From positions 18,780 through 82,779 of the forward strand of contig CAMAQM010000007.1 in assembly GCA_945860545.1 (NCBI GenBank): a stretch of 64,000 nucleotides of DNA, written 5' to 3'. The notes below the pieces were generated by a model. That model did no database searches. It saw only the letters and a list, made by a program, of their open reading frames with translations, and was not told the DNA's origin. How positions within the stretch are numbered: position 1 is the stretch's first letter; every line of letters starts with the position of its first letter. Below are positions 20,024 to 29,494 of the stretch, piece after piece. This DNA is from Bifidobacterium breve (GTDB lineage: Bacteria; Actinomycetota; Acidimicrobiia; Acidimicrobiales; Acidimicrobilacustridaceae). The position numbers were made by a program, and so were the translations under genes.

Positions 20024-20353
20024 TCAGGCCGAGGCGCCCAACAGGCCGCGACGTGCAGCTTCGTTGTCGGGGAGTCGGAGAAGCTTGTGACGCACGACGT
20101 CGTCAGCAAGCCGAAGGGAGCGTTCCATCTCGTCGAGGGCGTTGCCACCCGGGCCGAGGAGTTCCATCACGAAGTAGGTCCCTTCCCACTTGTGGTTGAT
20201 CTCGTAGGCGAAACGGCGGCGACCCCACATATCGGTCGACTTCACCTCACCGCCAGCGGCAGCAACTGCCTCGGTGATCTTGTCCCGGAACGACTCAGCA
20301 ACGCCTTCCTCAGCGTCGCCGTCGATGATGACCATGAGTTCGTAGGCTCGCAT
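20024..20353 (-). CDS. rpsF: 30S ribosomal protein S6
   Basis: MRAYELMVIIDGDAEE...WGRRRFAYEINHKWEGTYFVMELL; AGGAGG upstream. Confidence 0.97.
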   Translation of the reverse strand: MRAYELMVIIDGDAEEGVAESFRDKITEAVAAAGGEVKSTDMWGRRRFAYEINHKWEGTYFVMELLGPGGNALDEMERSLRLADDVVRHKLLRLPDNEAARRGLLGASA

Positions 20354-20377
20354 GGCGAGCATCCACCTCCTTCGGAC

Positions 20378-20423
20378 CCGGCGGTGCCGGGGCCCCGCGA
20401 CTTGCGGGGCAGGAAACCGGGGT
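20378..20423 (-). promoter_or_regulatory. Structured rpsF 5' leader, candidate S6:S18 autoregulatory element
   Basis: Minus strand CCCCGG-TTTCCTG-CCCCGC-AAGTC-GCGGGG-CCCCGGCACCG-CCGGGT: outer stem, inner hairpin, 3' bulge containing CACCG. Confidence 0.45.
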
Positions 20424-20537
20424 GCTGACGCATCCCGGGATATGGGCGAAACGAGACCTTAGCGGAGCAGACCCCCGCCGCGCCCATTCGCCACCCGGCG
20501 ACAGGTGTCAGCCGCCGAGGGTGGTCATACTTGCGGG

Positions 20538-21422
20538 GTGAACCGCCGCAACGCCGTCACGACCCATTCACGCCGCAAACCGTCCATTCGCCGTCACACC
20601 GCCCGAGCCGTGGTGGCGACCGCCACCCTCGCCCTGCTGGCCGCCTGCGGCTCAAGTGGCACCGAGACTCCTGTTTCCGGCTCGGCTATTTCCGGCTCGG
20701 AGACAACCCCGGTCACACTCCGCTACGAGATCCTCGACGAGATCGCTCACGACGACGATTCGTTCACCCAGGGACTCACCTTCTCCGCCGACGGCCGGCT
20801 TTTTGAGAGTTCCGGAGGCTACGGGACGTCGTCGGTGCGCGAGGTGGACCCCGCGACGGGGAAGGTCCTCCGGTCCAGGGCGCTCGACCCCTCATGGTTC
20901 GCCGAGGGTCTCGCCGTCGTCGAGACAACCGATGGCGAGGTATTGCAGTTGATCACCTATCGGGAAGGGGTCACGGTCACCCTCGACCCGGACGATCTCA
21001 GCGAGCGCCGGCGGACCACCTACCCGGGGGAAGGCTGGGGCCTGTGCCAACTCGATGCGGGCACGATGGCCATGAGCGACGGCACTTCAACGTTGACGAT
21101 GCGCGACGTCGCGACCTTCGCCCCGATCCGCACCGTGGAGGTCACCCGTCAGGGGAGACCGGTGCCCCGACTGAACGAACTCGAATGCGTCGACGGGCAG
21201 GTGTGGGCCAACGTCTGGCAGACCGACGAGATCGTCGTCATCAACCCCACCGACGGCCGGGTGGTGGCGGTGCTCAACGCCGGAGGCCTCGTCGACGCCA
21301 ACCGCACCTCGTCAGCGGCCGTGCTCAACGGCGTCGCCCGCATTCCCGGAACAACCGACGAATTCCTCATCACCGGCAAGTTGTGGCCGGTGACCTATCG
21401 CGTGCGGATCACACCGGGGTGA
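20538..21422 (+). CDS. Glutaminyl-peptide cyclotransferase (secreted lipoprotein-like)
   Basis: Signal with LLAACGSSG lipobox; EILDEIAHDDDSFTQGLTFSADGRLFESSGGYGTSSVREVDPATGKV...LNELECVDGQVWANVWQTDEIVVINP. Confidence 0.92.
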   Translation: MNRRNAVTTHSRRKPSIRRHTARAVVATATLALLAACGSSGTETPVSGSAISGSETTPVTLRYEILDEIAHDDDSFTQGLTFSADGRLFESSGGYGTSSVREVDPATGKVLRSRALDPSWFAEGLAVVETTDGEVLQLITYREGVTVTLDPDDLSERRRTTYPGEGWGLCQLDAGTMAMSDGTSTLTMRDVATFAPIRTVEVTRQGRPVPRLNELECVDGQVWANVWQTDEIVVINPTDGRVVAVLNAGGLVDANRTSSAAVLNGVARIPGTTDEFLITGKLWPVTYRVRITPG

Positions 21423-22316
21423 TCAAGCCGTGCGGCTGTCCCCGGCGGCACCGTACAGACCGATGGTTGCGCCTGGATCCTCGGGGTAGTGGTCGGCGTC
21501 AACGCCGGCCGGCAGGTGATACGACTCACGCTCTGCGGGGAACCCCCCGGTGCGGACGTCATCGGCCCACGCCGCCATCGCGGCAACCGCGTCGGCCTTG
21601 AGGTTGGCGTAACGCCGCACGAACCGGGGGGTGATGCGGTCTTCGATCCCGAGCACGTCATGGAACACCAACACCTGGCCGTCGCACACCGGCCCGGCAC
21701 CGATCCCGATGGTCGGGATGTCCACCGCAGCGGTCACGACCCGGCCAACCTCGCTCGGGATGCCCTCGAGCACCAGTGAGAAACACCCCGCATCCTGCAG
21801 GGCGAGGGCGTGCTCGACGAGCACCTCGGCGGCACCCTGCTCACGGCCCTGCACCTTGAAGCCACCCATGGCGTGGACTGACTGCGGGGTGAGTCCAAGG
21901 TGACCCATGACCGGGATTTCGGCGTCGACGATGGCGCTCACCATGGGGACCCGTTTGGCCCCACCCTCGAGCTTCACCGCACCGGCACCGGCACGGATCA
22001 ACGCCGCAGCGTTCCGCACGGTGTCCTCGACTGAGAGGTGATAGCTGAGCCACGGCATGTCGGCGACGACGAGACAACGGGTTCCCGCCCGGGCGACCGC
22101 TGCGGTGTGGTGCACCATCTCGTCCACGCTGACCTCAAGGGTGCTGTCGTGGCCGAGCACCACCATGGCCACCGAGTCACCAACGAGGATGACGTCGACC
22201 CCGGCCTCCTCGGCAATGCGGGCACCGGGCGCGTCATATGCCGTCACCATGACGATGGGTTCAGCCCCGGCGCGGACCTTGCGGGCACGCACAGAGGGCA
22301 CGGTCACCTTGCCCAT
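21423..22316 (-). CDS. panB: 3-methyl-2-oxobutanoate hydroxymethyltransferase
   Basis: MVTAYDAPGARIAEEAGVDVILVGDSVAMVVLGHDSTLEVSVDEMVHHTAAV...GHLGLTPQSVHAMGGFKVQGR. Confidence 0.96.
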   Translation of the reverse strand: MGKVTVPSVRARKVRAGAEPIVMVTAYDAPGARIAEEAGVDVILVGDSVAMVVLGHDSTLEVSVDEMVHHTAAVARAGTRCLVVADMPWLSYHLSVEDTVRNAAALIRAGAGAVKLEGGAKRVPMVSAIVDAEIPVMGHLGLTPQSVHAMGGFKVQGREQGAAEVLVEHALALQDAGCFSLVLEGIPSEVGRVVTAAVDIPTIGIGAGPVCDGQVLVFHDVLGIEDRITPRFVRRYANLKADAVAAMAAWADDVRTGGFPAERESYHLPAGVDADHYPEDPGATIGLYGAAGDSRTA

Positions 22317-22452
22317 GGGAACCTCCTAGCCGTCCAGTGCCCTGATGGCTACCGGCGGAACGTCCCTACCCTATCCGCCGGTCGGTTTCGTACGCCACGT
22401 CAGCGAACCGCCGGTAAAGACCTGTGACTGGTGACCGGGATAGCGTCAGGCC

Positions 22453-22656
22453 ATGGCTGACGACCCGCCGCAGTGCTGCGGCAGCTGTGGCGACGAGACC
22501 GAGGACCTCGTTCACGTGCGCCGGTTGTACATCCTCACCACGCCACGCCACGAACTCGACGGCGGAGTCGAGGGGGTCACACCGGAGATGACCGAGGGTG
22601 ACCTTGAGTGGTGGTGCGAGGTGTGCCGCATCCACTACCCCCACCGCACCGCCTGA
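22453..22656 (+). CDS. Small Cys-rich putative zinc-ribbon protein (67 aa)
   Basis: MADDPPQCCGSCGDE...LEWWCEVCRIHYPHRTA with paired CxxC motifs; TAGCGT-N6-ATG upstream. Confidence 0.65.
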   Translation: MADDPPQCCGSCGDETEDLVHVRRLYILTTPRHELDGGVEGVTPEMTEGDLEWWCEVCRIHYPHRTA

Positions 22657-22665
22657 CGCCGGGGT

Positions 22666-24867
22666 CTAGGGGTTGGCTGGCCTTGGCGGGACGGTGGATG
22701 CGGTCGTTGTCGTGGAACTTGGCGGCGGGGGCGGCGCCACGGTGGTCGTTGGACGAGGCACCGTGGTGGTGGGTCGGGGCACCGTCGTCGTCGGGCGCGC
22801 AGGAGTGGTGGTCGACGAGGGCGGGACCGTCGACGTGGTACTCGGGGCGAAGGGGTCCTCGGTGTTGTTCGAACTTCCCGGACGCTCGAAATCGCAGGAT
22901 TCGAGACCGTCGGTGGCTTCAAGCATGAACTTGCGCCAGATCTGGGCGGGGAAGGAACCACCCACCACTTCAATCCCGTGCACCGAGTTCATGTAGCGGG
23001 TCTCGGTACCGGCGTAGCCAACCCATACGCCTGCGGTCAGGCGACACGTGTACCCAATGAACCAGGCGTCGCGGAAGTTCTCCGCCGTGCCCGTCTTGCC
23101 GGCGGCGACCTGATCGATGCGCGCCGAGGTGCCGGTGCCGTTCTCCACCACCTGACGCAACACCCAGTTCATGGTGTCGGCCACCTCGGGATCGAGCACG
23201 CGCTCCCGGTTGAACGGTGCCTCCCACAGCACCGTGCCGTTGGCGTCGGTGACCTTGCGCACCGGCCACGGCCCCACCTTTTCGCCCCGCTGGGCGAACA
23301 CCGAGAACGCCGTGGTCATGTCGAGCACGGACACGTCCGCTGCTCCGAGCGTGATGGCTGGCACCTCGGGAATGTCGGCGGTGACACCCATGCGGGTGGC
23401 CATGGCGGCGACGTCGCCGGCTCCGACGTCCATGATCAACTGGGCGTACGCCGTGTTGGAAGAGTTCCGGGTGGCGTCAACAAGGTTCAGTTGCCCCATG
23501 CCGCTGTCGGCGTAGTTCCCGACGTCCCATTCGCCACCACCCCCGAGGTCGATCTTCATGCGACCCGGTGAGTCGTAGGTCCGCGACAGGGGCACGCCCT
23601 CCTGCAGTGCGGTGGCCAGCGTCAGCGCCTTGAACGACGAGCCGGGCTGGCGACCACTGCCGCCGCCGAACGTTCCGGTGGCGAGGTTCACCTGGTCACC
23701 TGCGAAATCGAACCCGCCGATCATGGCGGTGATTCCACCGGCGTCATCGAGCGACACCAGTGAGGCCTGCGGGTCGTCAGGGCGGTCGAGGGTCGACCGG
23801 ACGGCGTTGGCCGCCGCCTCCTGGTCGCCGAGGTCAATGGTCGTGTAGATCCGCAGACCGCCGCCGTAGATCTGGTCGTCGGTGAAGATGCCGCGCTCGA
23901 CCAGCCACCGCCGGGTGTAGTCCACGAAGTATTCGGTGCCGATGTCGGCACCGACCACCTTCCCGTAGTTGGTCTGTGTCTCGCGGGGCGAGACGTAGTC
24001 CCACCCGCCTTCCTCCACCTCGTCGCGCTGTTCGGGAGTGATCCACCCCAGCGACACCATGGCGGCGAGCACCGCAGAGCGACGCACCGTGGCGGCCTGA
24101 CGCTGATCGGCGAACAGCGGATCGTCAGGCTGACGGTTGGCGTCGGCGGACTCGGGGGAGCGGATGATGCCGGCGAGATAGGCGGACTGGGCGAGGTTCA
24201 GATCCTCGACGTTGACCCCGAAGTAGGTGCGGGCGGCAGCCTGGATGCCGTATGCCCCACGCCCCCAGTAAATGGTGTTGAGGTACCGCTCGAGGATTTC
24301 CTGTTTTGGCAGTTCGCGTTCCAGCTTGATGGCGAGCACCGCCTCGCGGATCTTGCGTTCCCAGGTGCGCTCGGCGGTGAGGTAGGCGTTCTTGACGTAC
24401 TGCTGGGTGATTGTCGACCCGCCCTGGCGCAGGTCGTCGTCACGCAGGTCGGACACCAGCGCTCGTGCGACGGCGAACGGGTCGACGCCAGCGTGTTCGA
24501 AGAACTGCCGATCCTCGGTGGCCAACAGCGCCAGGACGAACACGGCGGGGACCTGTTCGTATGCCACGCTGACCCGGTCGACTCCGCCGCTGAGCTGCGC
24601 CATCGAGTTCTCGAAGCTGCAGTCGGCATCGACGTCGGAGGCACACATGTAGGTGGTCTGTTGCAACGGTGGTTCGCCCGAGGGAAGCGGGATCTGCCAC
24701 ACGACGTAGATGAGTCCCGAGCCGGCGGCAATGCCGATGAGCAGCACGCTGAACACGAGCCTGCGCAACCACACCCCGGACCGTCGCCAGACGCGCCGCG
24801 ACGTGCGTGGGTCACTGGCGGCCGCTGCGTTGCGACGTGGAGCGGAGGGAGGGCGGGGGTTGCTCAT
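22666..24867 (-). CDS. Bifunctional class A penicillin-binding protein (transglycosylase/transpeptidase) with PTTTV-rich tail
   Basis: ATEDRQFFEHAGVDPFAVARALVSDLR...GGSTITQQYVKNAYLT..., GRQPGSSFKALTLATAL, GKTGTAENFRDAWFIGYT. Confidence 0.96.
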   Translation of the reverse strand: MSNPRPPSAPRRNAAAASDPRTSRRVWRRSGVWLRRLVFSVLLIGIAAGSGLIYVVWQIPLPSGEPPLQQTTYMCASDVDADCSFENSMAQLSGGVDRVSVAYEQVPAVFVLALLATEDRQFFEHAGVDPFAVARALVSDLRDDDLRQGGSTITQQYVKNAYLTAERTWERKIREAVLAIKLERELPKQEILERYLNTIYWGRGAYGIQAAARTYFGVNVEDLNLAQSAYLAGIIRSPESADANRQPDDPLFADQRQAATVRRSAVLAAMVSLGWITPEQRDEVEEGGWDYVSPRETQTNYGKVVGADIGTEYFVDYTRRWLVERGIFTDDQIYGGGLRIYTTIDLGDQEAAANAVRSTLDRPDDPQASLVSLDDAGGITAMIGGFDFAGDQVNLATGTFGGGSGRQPGSSFKALTLATALQEGVPLSRTYDSPGRMKIDLGGGGEWDVGNYADSGMGQLNLVDATRNSSNTAYAQLIMDVGAGDVAAMATRMGVTADIPEVPAITLGAADVSVLDMTTAFSVFAQRGEKVGPWPVRKVTDANGTVLWEAPFNRERVLDPEVADTMNWVLRQVVENGTGTSARIDQVAAGKTGTAENFRDAWFIGYTCRLTAGVWVGYAGTETRYMNSVHGIEVVGGSFPAQIWRKFMLEATDGLESCDFERPGSSNNTEDPFAPSTTSTVPPSSTTTPARPTTTVPRPTTTVPRPTTTVAPPPPPSSTTTTASTVPPRPANP

Positions 24868-24957
24868 GGGATTGGCGGGTGGGAACCCTCATTCACGCTA
24901 GACCCCGATGCGTCGGGTTCCCACGCGACCCGGCGAATAACGACCCGGGCCGAAGGG

Positions 24958-25356
24958 TCAACTGGCGGCGGTGAGGGGGTAGGTGCGGATCACGTGGTTC
25001 CAGCCGCACTCGGTACAGACCTCGACCTCCCAGGCCTCGTGGCGGCCCGCACGGGCGGCGAGGGTGGTCAACTCCCCCGGTGAGGTGATGCACCGGCCCG
25101 ACCGGGGGAGGCGGGGGCCAAACACGTAGGTGACCTCGACGAGGTGACGGTGGTCGCAGATCGGACAGGTCCGTCGGGTGCGTCGGCTGCAGGCACGGGC
25201 GTTGCGGAGCAATTCCGGTTGGGCGTCACAGACCTCGGCGCGGCTGGCCCGGCCGGTCCGGAACGAGGCCAGCTTGGACGCTCGGGCAAGGCGAAAGTCG
25301 ACCTCGCCGGGCCGGGAGCCCGCTGGGCGGGGTGGTGCACCAAAGCCTGATCCCAC
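24958..25356 (-). CDS. DUF5318-family zinc-ribbon protein
   Basis: TCPICDHRHLVEVTYVFGPRLPRSGRCI...EVCTECGWNHVIRTY; position next to PBP1 matches the mycobacterial Rv0049-Rv0050 order. Confidence 0.8.
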   Translation of the reverse strand: MGSGFGAPPRPAGSRPGEVDFRLARASKLASFRTGRASRAEVCDAQPELLRNARACSRRTRRTCPICDHRHLVEVTYVFGPRLPRSGRCITSPGELTTLAARAGRHEAWEVEVCTECGWNHVIRTYPLTAAS

Positions 25357-25421
25357 GCCGACAGGGTAGCGACCGGCCGCCGACGACGCCCGGCCCCGAC
25401 GGCTCGAGGATGTGCGCAAGA

Positions 25422-25438
25422 TATATCGAATCGATATA
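25422..25438. promoter_or_regulatory. Palindromic operator candidate TATATCG-AAT-CGATATA in the PadR/DUF5318 divergent promoter
   Basis: Perfect 7-bp arms, AT-rich island, 10 bp before the PadR GTG at 25449. Confidence 0.7.
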
Positions 25439-25448
25439 ACATGATGTT

Positions 25449-26210
25449 GTGAGTGACGCGGCAACCACGAACAACGCTGAAACTGGCGGCAGTGGACCGG
25501 TTGATGGCGCCGAACGGCGACGTCCCAACCGGGTGGGCCGCGGCGGATCACTGCTCGAGTTCGCCCTCCTCGGGGTCCTCGCCGACGGCGAACTGCACGG
25601 CTACGAACTGAAAAAGCGCCTCGACGGGGTACTCCCCAGTTGGTCGGCCGTCTCGTTCGGTTCTCTCTACCCAACACTCGGCCGCCTCGAACGGGCCGGC
25701 GACGTCGTCGCCGTCGAGGGCGAACCGACCCCGGTGGCGCCCATGACCGGGGCGCTCAGCGGCGAGATCGCTGCGTTCCGGGCACGACGTCGCGAACGCA
25801 GCTCCCTCCCGGCACGCTCCCGGCGGGGGCGCAAGGTCTACGGCATCACCCCGAGCGGACGAACCCGACTGGTGGACCTGCTGACGTCACTCGACCCCAG
25901 TGACGACCGGGCCTTCTCACTCATGGTGGCCTTCAGCGGGAACCTCTCGGGCGACCAGCGCATCGCCGTGCTGGCCCGGCGCCGCGCCGAGCTGGCGGCC
26001 CGCCTCGACCAGTCCCGCACCGCTGCGCCGGCGCTCGACCGCTGGCGGGCATCGCTGCGAACCCACGCCATTGCCACACTCACCGGCGAGATCGCCTGGG
26101 TGGACGAACTTCTCGCCGCCGAACGGCTCGAGGGGACGTCCCCGACCACATCACCAACCGACCACACCACCCCCGCCACGGCCGGGGACACCACCGGAGG
26201 AACGACATGA
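25449..26210 (+). CDS. PadR-family transcriptional regulator
   Basis: [52 protein letters not shown]...[12 protein letters not shown]. Confidence 0.93.
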   Translation: MSDAATTNNAETGGSGPVDGAERRRPNRVGRGGSLLEFALLGVLADGELHGYELKKRLDGVLPSWSAVSFGSLYPTLGRLERAGDVVAVEGEPTPVAPMTGALSGEIAAFRARRRERSSLPARSRRGRKVYGITPSGRTRLVDLLTSLDPSDDRAFSLMVAFSGNLSGDQRIAVLARRRAELAARLDQSRTAAPALDRWRASLRTHAIATLTGEIAWVDELLAAERLEGTSPTTSPTDHTTPATAGDTTGGTT

Positions 26211-27289
26211 CCGAGACGCGCAAGGTACGACTGGCGATCGCCGGGGTGGGCAACTGCGCCAACTCCCTCGTGCAAGGTCTCACCTACTACGCCGACGCCG
26301 ACCCCGACGACGAGGTCCCCGGCCTCATGCACGTCGTGCTCGGCGGCTACCACATCCACGACATTGAGGTCGTCGCCGCCTTCGACGTGGACGCCGCCAA
26401 GGTCGGGGTCGACGTGTCAAAGGCCATCTGGGCATCACAGAACAACACCATCAAGTTCGCCGAGGTCGGTCATCTCGGCGTCGTCGTGCACCGGGCGCCC
26501 ACCCTCGACGGGTTCGGCGAGTTCTACACCGCAACCTGTGAGGAGTCCCCCGAACCCGCCGTCGACGTCGCCGAGGTCCTGCGGGCCAGCGGTGCTGATG
26601 TGCTGGTGTCCTACCTCCCGGTCGGGTCGGAAGAGGCTCAGCGGTACTACGCCGAAGCCTGTCTCGAGGCGGGCGTGGCGTTCGTGAACGCCATTCCGGT
26701 GTTCATCGCCTCGGACCCCGAATGGGCGGCGCGCTTTGAGGCGGCAGGCATCCCCATCATCGGCGACGACATCAAGAGCCAGGTCGGCGCCACCATCACC
26801 CACCGGATGCTGACCCGCCTGTTCGAAGATCGCGGCGTGACCGTCGACCGCACCTACCAGCTGAACTTCGGCGGCAACATGGACTTCAAGAACATGCTTG
26901 AGCGTTCACGCCTCGCCTCCAAGAAGGTCTCCAAGACCCAGTCGGTGACCAGCCAGCTCGACCACCCCATCGAGGCCGAGTCGGTCCACATCGGACCCAG
27001 CGACCACGTTCCGTGGCTCGACGACCGCAAGTGGGCGTACATCCGCGTCGAGGGCCGCAACTTCGGTGACGTGCCCCTCAACATCGAACTCAAGCTCGAG
27101 GTGTGGGACTCCCCCAACTCCGCCGGTGTGATCATCGACGCCGTTCGGTGCGCCCGGGTGGCCATGGACCGCGGAATCGGCGGGCCGCTGCTCGGACCGT
27201 CGGCGTACTTCATGAAGAGCCCCCCGGTGCAGTACCGCGACGCCGAAGCACACGAGATGGTCGAAGTCTTCGCCAACGACGGGGAGTAA
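26207..27289 (+). CDS. ino1: Inositol-3-phosphate synthase
   Basis: [19 protein letters not shown]..., [41 protein letters not shown]. Confidence 0.95.
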   Translation: MTETRKVRLAIAGVGNCANSLVQGLTYYADADPDDEVPGLMHVVLGGYHIHDIEVVAAFDVDAAKVGVDVSKAIWASQNNTIKFAEVGHLGVVVHRAPTLDGFGEFYTATCEESPEPAVDVAEVLRASGADVLVSYLPVGSEEAQRYYAEACLEAGVAFVNAIPVFIASDPEWAARFEAAGIPIIGDDIKSQVGATITHRMLTRLFEDRGVTVDRTYQLNFGGNMDFKNMLERSRLASKKVSKTQSVTSQLDHPIEAESVHIGPSDHVPWLDDRKWAYIRVEGRNFGDVPLNIELKLEVWDSPNSAGVIIDAVRCARVAMDRGIGGPLLGPSAYFMKSPPVQYRDAEAHEMVEVFANDGE

Positions 27290-27298
27290 CGTCCGGAC

Positions 27299-28006
27299 AT
27301 GGATCAGCGACCCGTTCCGGTGTTTCCCGACGGCATCCCCGACGGGGACACCGTCGTGTACGGGCCCGACATTGCCGACGAGGGTGCCCTGCGCCTGCTC
27401 GGCGGCGTGGAGGGTCGACGCATCCTCGAACTTGGGGTCGGCACCGGCCGCAACGCCGTGGCACTCGCCCGACAGGGGGCCAAGGTCATCGCCGTGGACA
27501 CCGACGCCGCCCGCATTGACCGGGCCCGCGCCCTCGCCGACCGCCACGACGTCAAAGTCGAGTTCCACCACACCGACCCCGCTGAACTGGCCTTCATCCG
27601 GGCCGACACGGTCGATCTGGTCCTCAGCGTCCACTCCTCGGCCAACGTCCCCGACACCGACCGGCTGTTCCGTCAGGCACACCGCGTGTTGCGGACCGAA
27701 GCACCGTTCGTGCTCAGCATCCCCCACCCGGCGTGGAACCTCATTGACGCCCGGTCCGCTGACTCCTTGCGGATCACCCACTCGTGGTTTGACACCACCC
27801 CCCGCGACGGCGGGAGCTGGCAACCATCGGTCCACCCGGTGACCTTCAGTGACCTCTTCGGGGGCCTCTACCGGGCCGGGTTCCGCATGGAGGTGGTTCT
27901 CGAACCCGAACCGGTCACCTCCGGGCCCCGCAGCCCGTGGTGGAACGAAGCCATGCGCATGCTTCCCGCCACCCTCGTCGTGCGGGCCCGCAAACTCGGT
28001 CTGTGA
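27299..28006 (+). CDS. Class I SAM-dependent methyltransferase
   Basis: RILELGVGTGRNAVALARQGAKVIAVDTDAARI. Confidence 0.88.
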   Translation: MDQRPVPVFPDGIPDGDTVVYGPDIADEGALRLLGGVEGRRILELGVGTGRNAVALARQGAKVIAVDTDAARIDRARALADRHDVKVEFHHTDPAELAFIRADTVDLVLSVHSSANVPDTDRLFRQAHRVLRTEAPFVLSIPHPAWNLIDARSADSLRITHSWFDTTPRDGGSWQPSVHPVTFSDLFGGLYRAGFRMEVVLEPEPVTSGPRSPWWNEAMRMLPATLVVRARKLGL

Positions 28007-28031
28007 GCACCGGGGCCTCGCCCCGAAACCC

Positions 28032-29432
28032 TCAACCCTGCGACTGATCCGCCCACCACGCACGCAGGCGCTGCTCGGCCTCGTCGGCACCAAGTGGACC
28101 CTCGTCGAGACGTAACTCGGTGAGGTACGCCATGGCCCGCCCCACCCCAGGACCCGGCGGAAGTCCCAGAATCTCCATGACCCGGGTGCCGTCGAGGTCG
28201 GGACGAACCGAGGCGAGGGCCTCACGTTCGTTGAGCTCGGCGATCCGTTCCTCAAGTTCGTCCATGCGCCGGGCCAACTCATCAGCCTTGCGTTTGTTGC
28301 GGGTGGTGCAGTCACAACGCGTCAGCTCAATGAGCTCGTCGGTAAGTGGTCCGGCGTCCCGCACGAACCGCCGAACCGCGGCGTCGGTCCAACCCATGCC
28401 GTAGGTGTGGAAGCGCAGGTGCAGGTAGACGAGTTGGCTGACGGCCTCGACATCAGCCTTGGAGTACCGCAACGCCCGCATCCGTTCCCGGGTCATCCGG
28501 GCGCCCACCACCTCATGGTGGTGGAACGACACCCCTTTGGGTCCGATGCTGCGGGTCTGGGGCTTGCCCAGGTCGTGGTAGAGCGCCGCCAGCCTCGTGA
28601 CGCGGTTCGACGACCCGTCCGCCTTGCGGGGCTTCACCCCGGCCACGACGGCAAACGTGTGGGTCAGCACGTCCTTGTGCCGGTGAATGGGGTCCTGTTC
28701 GACCCGCAAGGCGGGGACCTCGGGGAAGAACTCGTCGATGAGGCCGGTGTCAACGAGGAACCACAGACCCGCAGTGGGGTCGTCAACCACCATGAGCTTG
28801 TCGAACTCGTCACGGATCCGTTCAGCCGACACGATCGACAACCGGTCCCGCAACGCCCGCACCGCCACCACGAGATCGTCGGTGGGGATCAACCCGTACC
28901 CGGCAATGAACCGGGCGGCGCGCAACATCCGCAGCGGATCGTCACTGAAACTCTCGGTGGCCGACAACGGGGTGCGCAACGTCGACGCCGCCAGATCCGC
29001 CGCACCGTCGAACGGGTCGACCAGGCGCGGTTCAGGCAGTTCGATGGCCATGGCGTTGACCGTGAAATCCCGGCGGGACAAGTCGGCCTCCACCGCCTCG
29101 GCGAAGCGCACCTCGGGTTTGCGGGAGTCGGGGTGGTACGCCTCAGCCCGGTGGGTCGTCACCTCGAAGTCACGCCCGTCGACCCGCACCCCAATGGTGC
29201 CGAACCGCTCCCCCTGGGTCCACATCGCCTCGGCGATGGGGGAGAGCAACTCACGGATCTGACCCGGATGGGCGTCGGTGGTGAGATCGATGTCGCCGTC
29301 GCCCAAGGGCCGGTCCAACAACAGGTCGCGCACGATGCCCCCGACGAGGTACAGGCGGTGCCCGGCCTCGACGAACCGGTCGGCGAGAGGTCGGGCGGCG
29401 TCGAGCACCGGTTGGAGACGTTCGGGAACCAC
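28032..29432 (-). CDS. CCA tRNA nucleotidyltransferase (with HD domain)
   Basis: LYLVGGIVRDLLLDRPLGDGDIDLTTDAHPGQI..., RDFTVNAMAIEL, DVLTHTFAVV, LAALYHDLGKPQTRS. Confidence 0.95.
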   Translation of the reverse strand: MVPERLQPVLDAARPLADRFVEAGHRLYLVGGIVRDLLLDRPLGDGDIDLTTDAHPGQIRELLSPIAEAMWTQGERFGTIGVRVDGRDFEVTTHRAEAYHPDSRKPEVRFAEAVEADLSRRDFTVNAMAIELPEPRLVDPFDGAADLAASTLRTPLSATESFSDDPLRMLRAARFIAGYGLIPTDDLVVAVRALRDRLSIVSAERIRDEFDKLMVVDDPTAGLWFLVDTGLIDEFFPEVPALRVEQDPIHRHKDVLTHTFAVVAGVKPRKADGSSNRVTRLAALYHDLGKPQTRSIGPKGVSFHHHEVVGARMTRERMRALRYSKADVEAVSQLVYLHLRFHTYGMGWTDAAVRRFVRDAGPLTDELIELTRCDCTTRNKRKADELARRMDELEERIAELNEREALASVRPDLDGTRVMEILGLPPGPGVGRAMAYLTELRLDEGPLGADEAEQRLRAWWADQSQG

Positions 29433-29494
29433 GAGGCGGAGGCTACCGGAGGTGGTGATGTGGTCAGGACCGGGTTCGCGCCGTCAACGGGGCG

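Noticed and set aside
24958-25677. Full 239-aa ORF for the DUF5318 gene
   Set aside because: The upstream part runs through the PadR promoter and coding region in antisense; GTG 25356 with TACCCT-N6 fits better.
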